From Amycolatopsis nalaikhensis (GTDB lineage Bacteria > Actinomycetota > Actinomycetes > Mycobacteriales > Pseudonocardiaceae), in NCBI RefSeq assembly GCF_030264295.1, contig NZ_CP127173.1, positions 10,175,501 through 10,239,500 of the forward strand: 64,000 nt of DNA, written 5' to 3'. The position numbers and the translations under genes were made by a program. Positions 44,226 to 51,733 of this stretch are shown one piece after another; the stretch's first letter is position 1, and each line of letters opens with the position of its first letter. A model generated the notes under the pieces. The model did no database searches. It saw only the letters and a list, made by a program, of their open reading frames with translations, and was not told where the DNA came from.

Positions 44226-44310
44226 GCGCCCCAATGTGGCCTTGGTTGCGTCTCACGCACCCAATGTGGCCTTCGGTGCGTCTGACGCACCGAAGGCCAC
44301 ATTGGGGCGC
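44226..44310. repeat. 85-bp modular palindromic repeat, copy C
   Basis: Bounded by GCGCCCCAA/TTGGGGCGC; internal words AATGTGGCCTT (twice) and AAGGCCACATT around two TGCGTCTSACGCA palindromes. Ends three bases before the GntR stop codon, so it may double as that gene's terminator. Confidence 0.9.
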
Positions 44311-44313
44311 GGG

Positions 44314-45093
44314 TCAGCCTGCGGCCCGCCCGAGCCGCGTCAGGAAGCTGAGCCGGTCCCCGCGGTAGAGCGACCGCACCCGCTCGAACGGCGCCCCGTC
44401 CGGTCCCCAGGAAACCCGGTGCGTGAGCAACATCGGCAGCGCCGGATTCGTCCCGATGAGCAACGCCTCCCGCGGCGTGGCCAGCACGGTCTCGACCCGC
44501 TCCTCGGCCCCGTCGAAAACCACGCCGAGCTGCTCGCTCAAACACGTGTACAGCGACTGCTCGGGGCTGAACACCTCCAGCAACGTCGGGAACCGCGAAG
44601 CCAGGAGATATGTCGACTCCAGCCCGACGCGCTCCTCGTCGGCCAGCAGCACCCGCTCGATGTGGATCACCTCGGCGTCCGACGTCACCTGCAGGTCCGC
44701 CGCCAGCGCGCTCCCCGCCGGCCGCCGCTCCAACGTGATCACCGCGCGGCCCGGCCGGATCCCCTGGCGCCGCAATCCCTCCGTGTAGCTCACCAACGCC
44801 AGCGGCTGGACCAGCTTCGGCCCCGCCACGTACGTGCCGCTCCCCTGGCGGCGGCTGAGCTTGCCCTCGAGCACCAGCTCCGCGACCGCCTGCCGTACGG
44901 TCGCCCTCGACACCTCGAAACGCTCGCACAGTTCCCGCTCCGTCGGCAGCGCCGCTCCCTCGCCGAGTTCCGCGATCACCGCCAGCAGTTCGACCTTGAC
45001 CGCGTAGTAACGCGGAACGCGGCCGTGCTCGGGAATCCCGTCGAGGACGGGGCCGTCGGCGGACAGGCGGGAATGGCGTGAAGGGGCGGGCAC
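44314..45093 (-). CDS. GntR-family regulator, HutC/DasR subfamily
   Basis: 259 residues from GTG 45093. Winged-helix domain (VELLAVIAELGEGAALPTERELCERFEVSRATVRQAVAELV; LSRRQGSGTYVAGP) and a C-terminal UTRA ligand-binding domain (IHIERVLLADEERVGLESTYL). Divergent from the permease at 45174 with 80 bp between starts, so it probably controls that gene and itself; the ligand may be the transported amino acid/amine. No operator could be picked. Confidence 0.92.
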   Translation of the reverse strand: MPAPSRHSRLSADGPVLDGIPEHGRVPRYYAVKVELLAVIAELGEGAALPTERELCERFEVSRATVRQAVAELVLEGKLSRRQGSGTYVAGPKLVQPLALVSYTEGLRRQGIRPGRAVITLERRPAGSALAADLQVTSDAEVIHIERVLLADEERVGLESTYLLASRFPTLLEVFSPEQSLYTCLSEQLGVVFDGAEERVETVLATPREALLIGTNPALPMLLTHRVSWGPDGAPFERVRSLYRGDRLSFLTRLGRAAG

Positions 45094-45173
45094 GGAATCG
45101 ACCCTATTCGGTTCCCCGTGCGCCGTGGTTCGCTGTGGCGCGTAACACGGCCGATACCTGGAGGATCACCCGG

Positions 45174-46391
45174 ATGCGCTCCGCACCACTCGCCCGCCGG
45201 CTCGGGCTCGGCGACGCCGTTTTCCTGGGCCTGGGCTCGATGATCGGCGCCGGCGTGTTCGCCGCCTTCGCTCCGGCCGCCCGCGCCGCGGGGGCCGGGC
45301 TGCTGCTCGCGCTCGTCGTGGCCGCCGTCGTCGCGTACTGCAATGCGATGTCTTCGGCGCGGCTCGCCGCGATTTATCCCCAATCCGGCGGAACCTACGT
45401 TTACGGCAAGGAAAGGCTCGGTGAATTCTGGGGATACCTCGCCGGCTGGGGATTCGTCACCGGGAAGACCGCCAGTTGTGCCGCGATGACGCTGACCGTC
45501 GTCGCCTACGCCGCGCCCGGGCTCGGGCAGCCGTGGCGGAGCCTGCTCGCGGTCGCCGTCGTCGGCCTGCTCACCGCCGTCAACTACTTCGGCGTGCACC
45601 GCTCCGCGCTCGCGACGCGGGTGATCGTGTCGTGCACGCTGCTCGTGCTCACCGCCGCGGGGGTGGCGATGGCCGCCGGGCCGTCCGCCGGCGGCCCGCT
45701 CGTCGCGTGGCCGGGCGGCGGGGGCGTCCTCGAGGCGGCCGGGTTGCTCTTCTTCGCCTTCGCCGGGTACGCGCGGCTCGCGACGCTCGGCGAGGAGGTC
45801 CGCGATCCCGCCCGGACGATCCCCCGCGCCATCCCGCTCGCCCTCGGCCTCACCCTCGTCGTCTACGCCGCCCTCGCGGTGCTGCTGCTCGTCCGGCTCG
45901 GCCCGGCCGCGCTCGCCGCGAGCCCGGACCCGATCGCCGCGGCCGTGCCCGGGTGGCTCGCCCCGGTCGTCCGCGTCGGCGCCGCGATCGCCGCCCTCGG
46001 TTCGCTGCTCGCGCTCATCCTCGGCGTTTCGCGCACGACGCTGGCGATGAGCCGCGACGGCCACCTGCCCCGCTTCTTCGCCGCCGTGCACCCGCGCTAC
46101 GACGTGCCGCACCGCGCCGAGCTCGGCGTCGGGATCGTGGTGGCCGTGCTGGCCGCCTCGATCGACCTGCGCGCGGCGATCGGCTTCTCGTCCTTCGCCG
46201 TCCTGACGTACTACGCGATCGCCAACGCCGCGGCGTTCACGCTGAGCGGGAAGGCGCGGGTCGTCGCCGTCCTCGGCCTGGCCGGGTGCGTGGTGCTGGC
46301 CTTCAGCCTGCCGTGGCCGTCCGTGCTGGCCGGCGGTGTCGCGTTGTTACTCGGCGCATCGGCCTACGGCGTTCGCCGGATCCGGCGGTGA
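45174..46391 (+). CDS. Amino acid permease, APC superfamily
   Basis: 405 residues from ATG 45174 (GGAGGA eight bases upstream). APC helix 1 GLGDAVFLGLGSMIGAGVFAAFAPAA, helix 6 FFAFAGYARLATLGEEVRDP, and about 12 helices; shorter than the carrier at 10667 because the C-terminal helices are trimmed. Related to YhdG/CAT-like and MthK-type amino acid carriers. Uptake of an amino acid or amine controlled by the adjacent GntR gene is the likely role. Confidence 0.9.
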   Translation: MRSAPLARRLGLGDAVFLGLGSMIGAGVFAAFAPAARAAGAGLLLALVVAAVVAYCNAMSSARLAAIYPQSGGTYVYGKERLGEFWGYLAGWGFVTGKTASCAAMTLTVVAYAAPGLGQPWRSLLAVAVVGLLTAVNYFGVHRSALATRVIVSCTLLVLTAAGVAMAAGPSAGGPLVAWPGGGGVLEAAGLLFFAFAGYARLATLGEEVRDPARTIPRAIPLALGLTLVVYAALAVLLLVRLGPAALAASPDPIAAAVPGWLAPVVRVGAAIAALGSLLALILGVSRTTLAMSRDGHLPRFFAAVHPRYDVPHRAELGVGIVVAVLAASIDLRAAIGFSSFAVLTYYAIANAAAFTLSGKARVVAVLGLAGCVVLAFSLPWPSVLAGGVALLLGASAYGVRRIRR

Positions 46392-46516
46392 GAAATCACC
46401 CAACCGCCCGAAAGATCCGAAGAAAGTTGGTTGTCCGGGTAGGCGGCCACCTGGTGTAGTCGTGAAGCCGCTCACGGCAACGGCTTCCACTGTGGACACT
46501 GGAAGGACTGATCCCC

Positions 46517-47323
46517 TTGGCCCCCAAGCGCTGGTTCACCCTGCTCAGAAACGCCACCACCGCACTGGCCGCGGTCGCCGCGGCCGCGTCGTTCGCCACC
46601 CCGGCGGTCGCCACCGCCGCCCAGCCGCCGTCCACCGACGTCGTCGGCGGGACCCGGGCCGCCCAGGGCGAATTCCCCTTCATGGTCCGGCTTTCCATGG
46701 GCTGCGGCGGGGCGCTCTACACCAAGCAGATCGTCCTGACCGCGGCGCACTGCGTCAGCCGGACCGGGGCCAACACCTCGATCACCGCCACCGTCGGCGT
46801 GGTCGACCTGCAGAGCTCGAGCGCGCAGAAGATCCGCTCGACCTACGTCTACCAGTCCCCCACCTACGGCACCTCGACCGGCGGCGACTGGGCGCTGATC
46901 AAGCTCGCCAGCCCGGTCAGCGGCCTCTCGACGCTGCCGATCGCGACGACCACGGCGTACAACTCGGGCACGTTCACCATCGCCGGCTGGGGCGCGGCCA
47001 CCGAGGGCGGTTCGCAGCAGCGGTACCTGCTCAAGGCGACGGTCCCGTTCGTCTCCGACTCCACCTGCGCCGCGCAGGGCGGCAGCTACCCCGACCTGAT
47101 CCCGAGCGCGGAGATCTGCGCGGGCAACCTGACCTCCGGCGGGGTCGACACGTGCCAGGGCGACTCCGGCGGCCCGATGTTCCGCCGCGACGCCAACAAC
47201 GCGTGGATCCAGGTCGGCATCACCAGCTGGGGTGACGGCTGCGCCCGGCCGCACGCCCCCGGCGTCTACACCGAGGTGAGCACGTTCGCGTCGAAGATCG
47301 CCGCGGCCGCCGCCACCCTGTAG
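46517..47323 (+). CDS. Secreted trypsin-like serine protease (S1 family)
   Basis: 268 residues from TTG 46517 (GGAAGGA upstream). Signal peptide with TTALAAVAAAASFATPAVATA, short propeptide, activation site then VVGGTRAAQGEFPF. Catalytic triad: His in VLTAAHC, Asp in GGDWALIKL, Ser in VDTCQGDSGGP; the Asp six residues before the Ser sets trypsin specificity for Arg/Lys. Three disulfide pairs seem possible. Extracellular protein breakdown. A perfect TCCACTGTGGA palindrome lies 21 bp upstream of the start. Confidence 0.95.
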   Translation: MAPKRWFTLLRNATTALAAVAAAASFATPAVATAAQPPSTDVVGGTRAAQGEFPFMVRLSMGCGGALYTKQIVLTAAHCVSRTGANTSITATVGVVDLQSSSAQKIRSTYVYQSPTYGTSTGGDWALIKLASPVSGLSTLPIATTTAYNSGTFTIAGWGAATEGGSQQRYLLKATVPFVSDSTCAAQGGSYPDLIPSAEICAGNLTSGGVDTCQGDSGGPMFRRDANNAWIQVGITSWGDGCARPHAPGVYTEVSTFASKIAAAAATL

Positions 47324-47333
47324 CGGTTTTTCC

Positions 47334-47367
47334 CTGAAGGGGGCCCGCCGCGGCGGGCCCCCTTCAG
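47334..47367. terminator. Loopless palindromic terminator, CTGAAGGGG family
   Basis: CTGAAGGGGGCCCGCCG directly followed by its complement, a 17-bp perfect palindrome preceded by TTTTT on the protease side. It overlaps the stop codon of the convergent flavoprotein gene. Shares the CTGAAGGGG arm with 27922-27970. Confidence 0.85.
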
Positions 47368-48464
47368 CGCGTCTTGTCGAGGCGGGAAAGGGCTTCCTCG
47401 TAGCCGGACACCAGGTCCGCGACGACGTCGGCGACCGGGCGGACCGCGTTCATCCGGCCGACGATCTGCCCGACCGGCATCGACACCACGCTCGGGTCGT
47501 TCGCCGCGTGGATCCGGTTGTGGGCGTGGGAAACCAGCAGGTTCTGCAGCGGCATCGGCAACGGCTCGGGCGCGTCCGGCGCGGCCCACGCCTCGGTCCA
47601 GCGGGTCTTGAGAAGCCGCGCGGGCTTGCCGGTGTAGATCCGGGTCCGCACGGTGTCCGACGACGTCGCGCCGACGAGCGCCTGCTGCATCGCGACGGAT
47701 TCGCCCATCGTCTGCAGGTATTCCTCGGTGGCGAGCCACATCGAGCCCATCCAGACGCCCGACGCGCCGAGCGCGAGCGCCGCGGCCATCTGGCGCCCGG
47801 AGCCGATCCCGCCCGCCGCGAGCACCGGCACGTCGACCGCGTCGACGATCTCCGGCACCAGCACCATGGAAGCGATCTCGCCGGTGTGCCCACCGGCCTC
47901 GTAGCCCTGCGCGACCACGAAGTCGACGCCGTTTTCGACGTGCCGCACCGCGTGTTCGGCCTTCCCGGCGAGCGCGGCCACCGGCACTCCGCGGTCGTGG
48001 CACTGGCCGATCACGTCCACCGGCGGCGAACCGAGCGCGTTGGCGATCAGCTTGATCGGGTGGTTGAGCGCGACCTCGACGTGCGAGCGGGCGACCGAGT
48101 GCAGCCAGCCGAGCACCCCCGCGCGTTCGTCGGTGTCGTCCGGCAGCGGCGGTACCGAAAGCTCGTTCAGCACGCGGTCGACGAACGCGCGGTGGCCGTC
48201 CGGGATCAGCTTCGCGAGATCGACCTGGGTGCCCTCGGCGGGAACCTTCGCGGGCATCACGATGTCGACGCCGTAGGGCTTGCCGCCGGTGTTCTCGTCC
48301 ATCCAGGTCAGCACCCGGTCGAGCTCGGCGGCGTCGTTGAACCGGACGCAGCCGAGCACGCCGAGCCCGCCGGCGCGGCTGAGCGCCGCGGCGACGTGCT
48401 CCGAGGGCGTGAACCCGATGATCGGCAGGTCGATGCCGAGCCGGTCGCACAGGGGTGTCCGCAC
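47364..48464 (-). CDS. Nitronate monooxygenase-family FMN protein (Rv1533-like)
   Basis: 366 residues from GTG 48464 (AGGAGG upstream). TIM-barrel flavoprotein: CDRLGIDLPIIGFTPSEHVA, GGKPYGVDIVMPAK, FVVAQGYEAGGHTGEIASM and PVLAAGGIGSGRQMAAALALGA (FMN-phosphate loops). Closest remembered relative is M. tuberculosis Rv1533 rather than IpdC (Rv3553). It starts 22 bp after the fadD19-like stop and is surely co-transcribed with it, so a redox step on a sterol-derived intermediate is possible, though unproven; nitroalkane oxidation is the textbook family activity. Confidence 0.88.
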   Translation of the reverse strand: MRTPLCDRLGIDLPIIGFTPSEHVAAALSRAGGLGVLGCVRFNDAAELDRVLTWMDENTGGKPYGVDIVMPAKVPAEGTQVDLAKLIPDGHRAFVDRVLNELSVPPLPDDTDERAGVLGWLHSVARSHVEVALNHPIKLIANALGSPPVDVIGQCHDRGVPVAALAGKAEHAVRHVENGVDFVVAQGYEAGGHTGEIASMVLVPEIVDAVDVPVLAAGGIGSGRQMAAALALGASGVWMGSMWLATEEYLQTMGESVAMQQALVGATSSDTVRTRIYTGKPARLLKTRWTEAWAAPDAPEPLPMPLQNLLVSHAHNRIHAANDPSVVSMPVGQIVGRMNAVRPVADVVADLVSGYEEALSRLDKTR

Positions 48465-48486
48465 TTCTGGTGTCCTCCTAGACGAG

Positions 48487-50103
48487 CTAGACGGGCTGGG
48501 CCGTGGCCGGTTCGTGCTCGGCGGCGTAGCGCTGGGCCCACGGGTAGTCCGGCTTGCCGCTGGGCGAGCGGCCGATCTCGTCGGCGAGCCAGACCGTGCG
48601 CGGCACCTTGTACCCGGCGATCTCGCCGCGGACGTGCTCCTCGAGCGACGCGAGGTCGAGCGCGGCGCCCTCGCGCAGCTGGACGACGGCGGCGACGCGC
48701 TGGCCGAGCCGCTCGTCCGGGACGCCGAAGACGAGCGCGTCGAAGACGTCGGGGTGCGACTTCAGCGCCCCTTCGACCTCTTCGGGGTAGACCTTCTCAC
48801 CGCCGGTGTTGACGCACTGGGAGCCGCGGCCGAGCAGCGTGACCGTGCCGTCCTCCTCGTAGCGGGCGTAGTCGCCCGGGACGACGTAGCGGGCGCCGTC
48901 GACCTCGACGAAGATCTTCTTGCTCTTCTCGGGGTCGCCGTAGTAGCCGAGCGGGACGTGCCCGCGGCGGGCGATCAGCCCCACCGCGCCGGGCTCCGGG
49001 TCGACGAGCTTGCCGTCGTCGTCGACCAGGATCGCGTCCTTGCCGAAGTTCACCCGGGGACCGGCGCTGTGGTCGGAGTCCTTGCCGACCATGCCGATCC
49101 CGGTGAAGCCGCTTTCCGACGAGCCGATCGCGTCGGTGATCACGGCGTTCGGCACGAGCTCGACGAACTCCTGCTTCACCGACTGCGAGAACAACGCGGC
49201 GTGGCTGGAGACGGCGACGAGCGACGAAGCGTCGTAGTCGCCCTCGCGGAAGGCCTCGATGAGCGGCCGCGCCATCGCGTCGCCGACGATCGTGAGGACC
49301 TGGACCTTGTGCTCCTGCACGGCTTTCCAGATGTCGTGGGCGTCGAAGCGCGGCACGAACACGACGGGGCTGCCGGTGAACAGGGCGCCGAACGCGGCCC
49401 ACTGCGCGGCGCCGTGGATGAGCGGCGCGGCGGGCAGGCGGGTCAGGCTCCCGGCCTTGCCCTGCTCGGCGAGCGTCCACTCGTCGGGGATGTACTCGCC
49501 GGTGACGAAGTTGATGCCGCCGCCGAGGGCGCGCCAGACGTCCTCCTGGCGCCAGAGCACGCCTTTCGGGTAGCCCGTGGTGCCGCCGGTGTAGAGGATG
49601 TAGAGGTCGTCGTTGCTGCGTTCTTCGAAGTCGCGCTCCGGGCTCTGCGCCTCGAGCGCGGCCTCGTAGTCGACGCCACCGTAGCGCGCGTAGTCGGCGT
49701 CACTGCCGTCGTCGATGACGACAACGTGTTTCAGTTTCGGCGCTTCGTGCAGGGCGGCGGCAACCTTGTCGGCGTAGCTTCTCTCGTGCACGAGGGCGAC
49801 GATCTCGGCGTCGTTGAAGAGGTAGACGAGTTCGCCGTGCACGTAGCGGTAGTTGACGTTGACGGCGATCGCGCGCAGCTTGTACGCCGCGATCATCGCC
49901 TCGAGGGCCTCGATCGAGTTGCGGGAATAGACCCCGATGTGGGACCCGCGTCCCACGCCGTGCGCGGCGAGGTGGTGGGCGAGCCGGTTGGCCCGCGCCT
50001 CCAGTTCGGCGAAGGTGACCCGCCGGTCGCCGCACACGACCGCGACGCGCTCCGGCACGGCGTCGACGGCGTGCTCCAGAAGATCCGCGATGTTGAGTGC
50101 CAC
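48487..50103 (-). CDS. fadD19: Sterol side-chain acyl-CoA ligase (FadD19-like)
   Basis: 538 residues. ANL superfamily: P-loop LYILYTGGTTGYPKG, IGSSESGF, GYYGDPEKS, VPGDYARYEEDGTVTLLGRGS and the C-terminal Lys region SPSGKPDYPWA. Runs of identity to M. tuberculosis FadD19 throughout (ALNIADLLEHA-DAVPERVA, YRYVHGELVYLFNDAEIVALVHER, GEKVYPEEVEGALKSHPDVFDALV). FadD19 activates C26 steroid side-chain acids and is needed for C-24-branched sterols in rhodococci. GTG 50103 (VALNIADLLEHAVD) matches homologues; ATG 50121 would start inside the KstR-type box. Divergent from echA19. Confidence 0.93.
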   Translation of the reverse strand: MALNIADLLEHAVDAVPERVAVVCGDRRVTFAELEARANRLAHHLAAHGVGRGSHIGVYSRNSIEALEAMIAAYKLRAIAVNVNYRYVHGELVYLFNDAEIVALVHERSYADKVAAALHEAPKLKHVVVIDDGSDADYARYGGVDYEAALEAQSPERDFEERSNDDLYILYTGGTTGYPKGVLWRQEDVWRALGGGINFVTGEYIPDEWTLAEQGKAGSLTRLPAAPLIHGAAQWAAFGALFTGSPVVFVPRFDAHDIWKAVQEHKVQVLTIVGDAMARPLIEAFREGDYDASSLVAVSSHAALFSQSVKQEFVELVPNAVITDAIGSSESGFTGIGMVGKDSDHSAGPRVNFGKDAILVDDDGKLVDPEPGAVGLIARRGHVPLGYYGDPEKSKKIFVEVDGARYVVPGDYARYEEDGTVTLLGRGSQCVNTGGEKVYPEEVEGALKSHPDVFDALVFGVPDERLGQRVAAVVQLREGAALDLASLEEHVRGEIAGYKVPRTVWLADEIGRSPSGKPDYPWAQRYAAEHEPATAQPV

Positions 50104-50113
50104 GCCCTCAAAG

Positions 50114-50127
50114 TAGAACATGTTATC
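50114..50127. promoter_or_regulatory. KstR-type operator between fadD19 and echA19
   Basis: TAGAACATGTTATC matches TnnAACnnGTTnnA at 13 of 14 positions (last A is C). It lies between the divergent starts at 50103 and 50166, where a KstR repressor would shut off both genes. Confidence 0.75.
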
Positions 50128-50165
50128 GTTCTGGGCAATGGCACTGCTCCTTCAGGAGGTCTTCC

Positions 50166-50954
50166 GTGGGTGAACCGCACGCGCTGGTGTCGCAAGAGGG
50201 GCAGACGCTGGTCGTCACGATGAACCGGCCCGAGGCGCGCAACGCGATCACCGGCGAGATGATGTCGATCATGGTCGACGCGTGGGACCGCGTGGATTCG
50301 GACGACTCGATCCGCAGCTGCATCCTCACCGGCGCAGGCGGCGCGTTCTGCGCGGGCGCGGACCTGAAGTCGATGTCCCGCAACTCACCGTCGGAGTCGT
50401 TCTCGTCGGGCAAGTTCGACCCTTCGCACATCCCTGGGCTCTTGAAGGGCCGCCGCTTGACGAAACCCCTGATCGCGGCGGTCGAGGGCCCGGCGATCGC
50501 GGGCGGGACGGAGATCCTCCAAGGGACGGACATCCGGGTGGCGGGTTCTTCCGCGCGGTTCGGGGTGTCGGAGGCCCGGTGGGGGCTGTTCCCGATGGGC
50601 GGATCGGCCGTGCGGCTGCCGCGGCAGATCCCGTACACGGTGGCTGCGGACATCCTGCTGACCGGACGACACCTGTCCGCCGCCGAAGCCCTGGCCATCG
50701 GCTTGATCGGGCATGTCGTGCCGGACGGCCAGGCTTTGACGAAGGCTTTGGAGCTGGCTTCGCTGGTGAACGCCAACGGGCCGGTCGCCGTGCGGGCGAT
50801 CCTGCGGACGATCCGGGACACCGAAGGGCTCCACGAGGAGGAGGCCTTCAAGCTCGACTCGCAGTACGGCATCGAGGTCTTCGCTTCGGAGGACGCCAAG
50901 GAGGGGCCGCGGGCGTTCTCGGAGAAGCGGAAGCCCGAGTTCCGCGGTCGCTGA
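50166..50954 (+). CDS. echA19: Enoyl-CoA hydratase (EchA19-like)
   Basis: 262 residues from GTG 50166 with AGGAGGT five bases upstream. Crotonase fold: MNRPEARNAITGEMMSIMVDAWD, GAFCAGADLKSM (oxyanion hole), VEGPAIAGGTEILQGTDIRVA (second oxyanion/catalytic loop) and RWGLFPMGGSAVRLPRQI. In M. tuberculosis EchA19 (Rv3516) is divergent from FadD19 and hydrates an enoyl-CoA of the sterol side chain; position and orientation are the same here. Confidence 0.92.
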   Translation: MGEPHALVSQEGQTLVVTMNRPEARNAITGEMMSIMVDAWDRVDSDDSIRSCILTGAGGAFCAGADLKSMSRNSPSESFSSGKFDPSHIPGLLKGRRLTKPLIAAVEGPAIAGGTEILQGTDIRVAGSSARFGVSEARWGLFPMGGSAVRLPRQIPYTVAADILLTGRHLSAAEALAIGLIGHVVPDGQALTKALELASLVNANGPVAVRAILRTIRDTEGLHEEEAFKLDSQYGIEVFASEDAKEGPRAFSEKRKPEFRGR

Positions 50955-51032
50955 CGGCACCGACGCGTAACAAGCTCCGCACCCGAATCGAGTTCACCAG
51001 CGACAGGTTGCCGATCCGCAACGGGAGGCCAG

Positions 51033-51611
51033 GTGGACTCGCTCGACGAACAGGGACTCGAAAGATCAACTGACGTACTGGCGGTCACCAGTGAACCGAA
51101 GTTCGCCGCGGAGGTCCTCCTCGCCGAGTACAAGACGCTCCGCGACGAGATCCTCAAGAAGATGGATCACCGTACGTCGATGGTGGTCAGCTCCGTCACC
51201 GTGAGTTCCGCGGTGCTGGGATTCGGTGTCGAACGGGCGAGCAGCCCTCTGCTCCTGGTCTCCCCGCTCGTCTCCCTTCTCCTCGGCACGCTCATCGCGT
51301 TCCAGAACGCGCAGATCGGGGAAGCCTCCGAGCACATCCGGAAACAGATCGAGGCCCCGCTCATCTCGGCTGTCGCCGGCTACCACGGCTGGCACCACAC
51401 CAAGCGAGACCCCAAGTACCGCCTCAAACAGCGGTTGCTTCCCTACCACCTGCCCCTGATCCTGATCGCGATCGCCCCAGCCGTCGTCGCGATCCCTCTC
51501 GCCCTGACCAACGCGAAACCGGTCATGCTGTCCCTGCCGATCCTGACCGTGGATCTTTGCCTGCTGGCGATCTACGTCGCGCAGCTCGTCAAGCTGCGAG
51601 ACTTGCTGTGA
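51033..51611 (+). CDS. Small helical membrane protein of unknown function (SLATT-like appearance)
   Basis: 192 residues from GTG 51033 (GGGAGG four bases upstream). A predicted helix LLAEYKTLRDEILKKMDHRTSM leads into two membrane helices (VVSSVTVSSAVLGFG; LLLVSPLVSLLLGTLIAF), an amphipathic middle (QIGEASEHIRKQIEAPLISA, HHTKRDPKYRLKQR) and two more helices (LPLILIAIAPAVVAIPLAL; LPILTVDLCLLAIYVAQLV). The coiled-helix plus helix-pair layout recalls SLATT-type membrane effectors of conflict systems, but no partner gene is present. Base composition looks less GC-rich than its neighbours. It sits where M. tuberculosis has Rv3517-Rv3520. Confidence 0.7.
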   Translation: MDSLDEQGLERSTDVLAVTSEPKFAAEVLLAEYKTLRDEILKKMDHRTSMVVSSVTVSSAVLGFGVERASSPLLLVSPLVSLLLGTLIAFQNAQIGEASEHIRKQIEAPLISAVAGYHGWHHTKRDPKYRLKQRLLPYHLPLILIAIAPAVVAIPLALTNAKPVMLSLPILTVDLCLLAIYVAQLVKLRDLL

Positions 51612-51655
51612 CCAGCAGATCCACGGCGCACGCACGTCGGCAACCCGGCAGAATG

Positions 51656-51669
51656 TAGAACACGTTCCA
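51656..51669. promoter_or_regulatory. KstR-type operator 1 before the DUF35-ltp4-ltp3 operon
   Basis: TAGAACACGTTCCA matches TnnAACnnGTTnnA at all 14 positions, 65 bp upstream of the operon's first start codon. Confidence 0.82.
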
Positions 51670-51710
51670 GCAGTTCGCGATTGCTCGGCATCGGATCTTG
51701 CCGCCAGAAC

Positions 51711-51724
51711 GAGAACATGTTTCA
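51711..51724. promoter_or_regulatory. KstR-type operator 2 before the DUF35-ltp4-ltp3 operon
   Basis: GAGAACATGTTTCA matches 13 of 14 positions. It ends nine bases before GTG 51734 and 42 bp after operator 1, so the two could be bound together. Its position argues against the upstream start at 51698. Confidence 0.72.
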
Positions 51725-51733
51725 CTCAAGGAC

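Noticed and set aside
47364..48464. Flavoprotein as IpdC (Rv3553)
   Set aside because: The sequence follows Rv1533 in N-terminus, linker and C-terminus far better than Rv3553.
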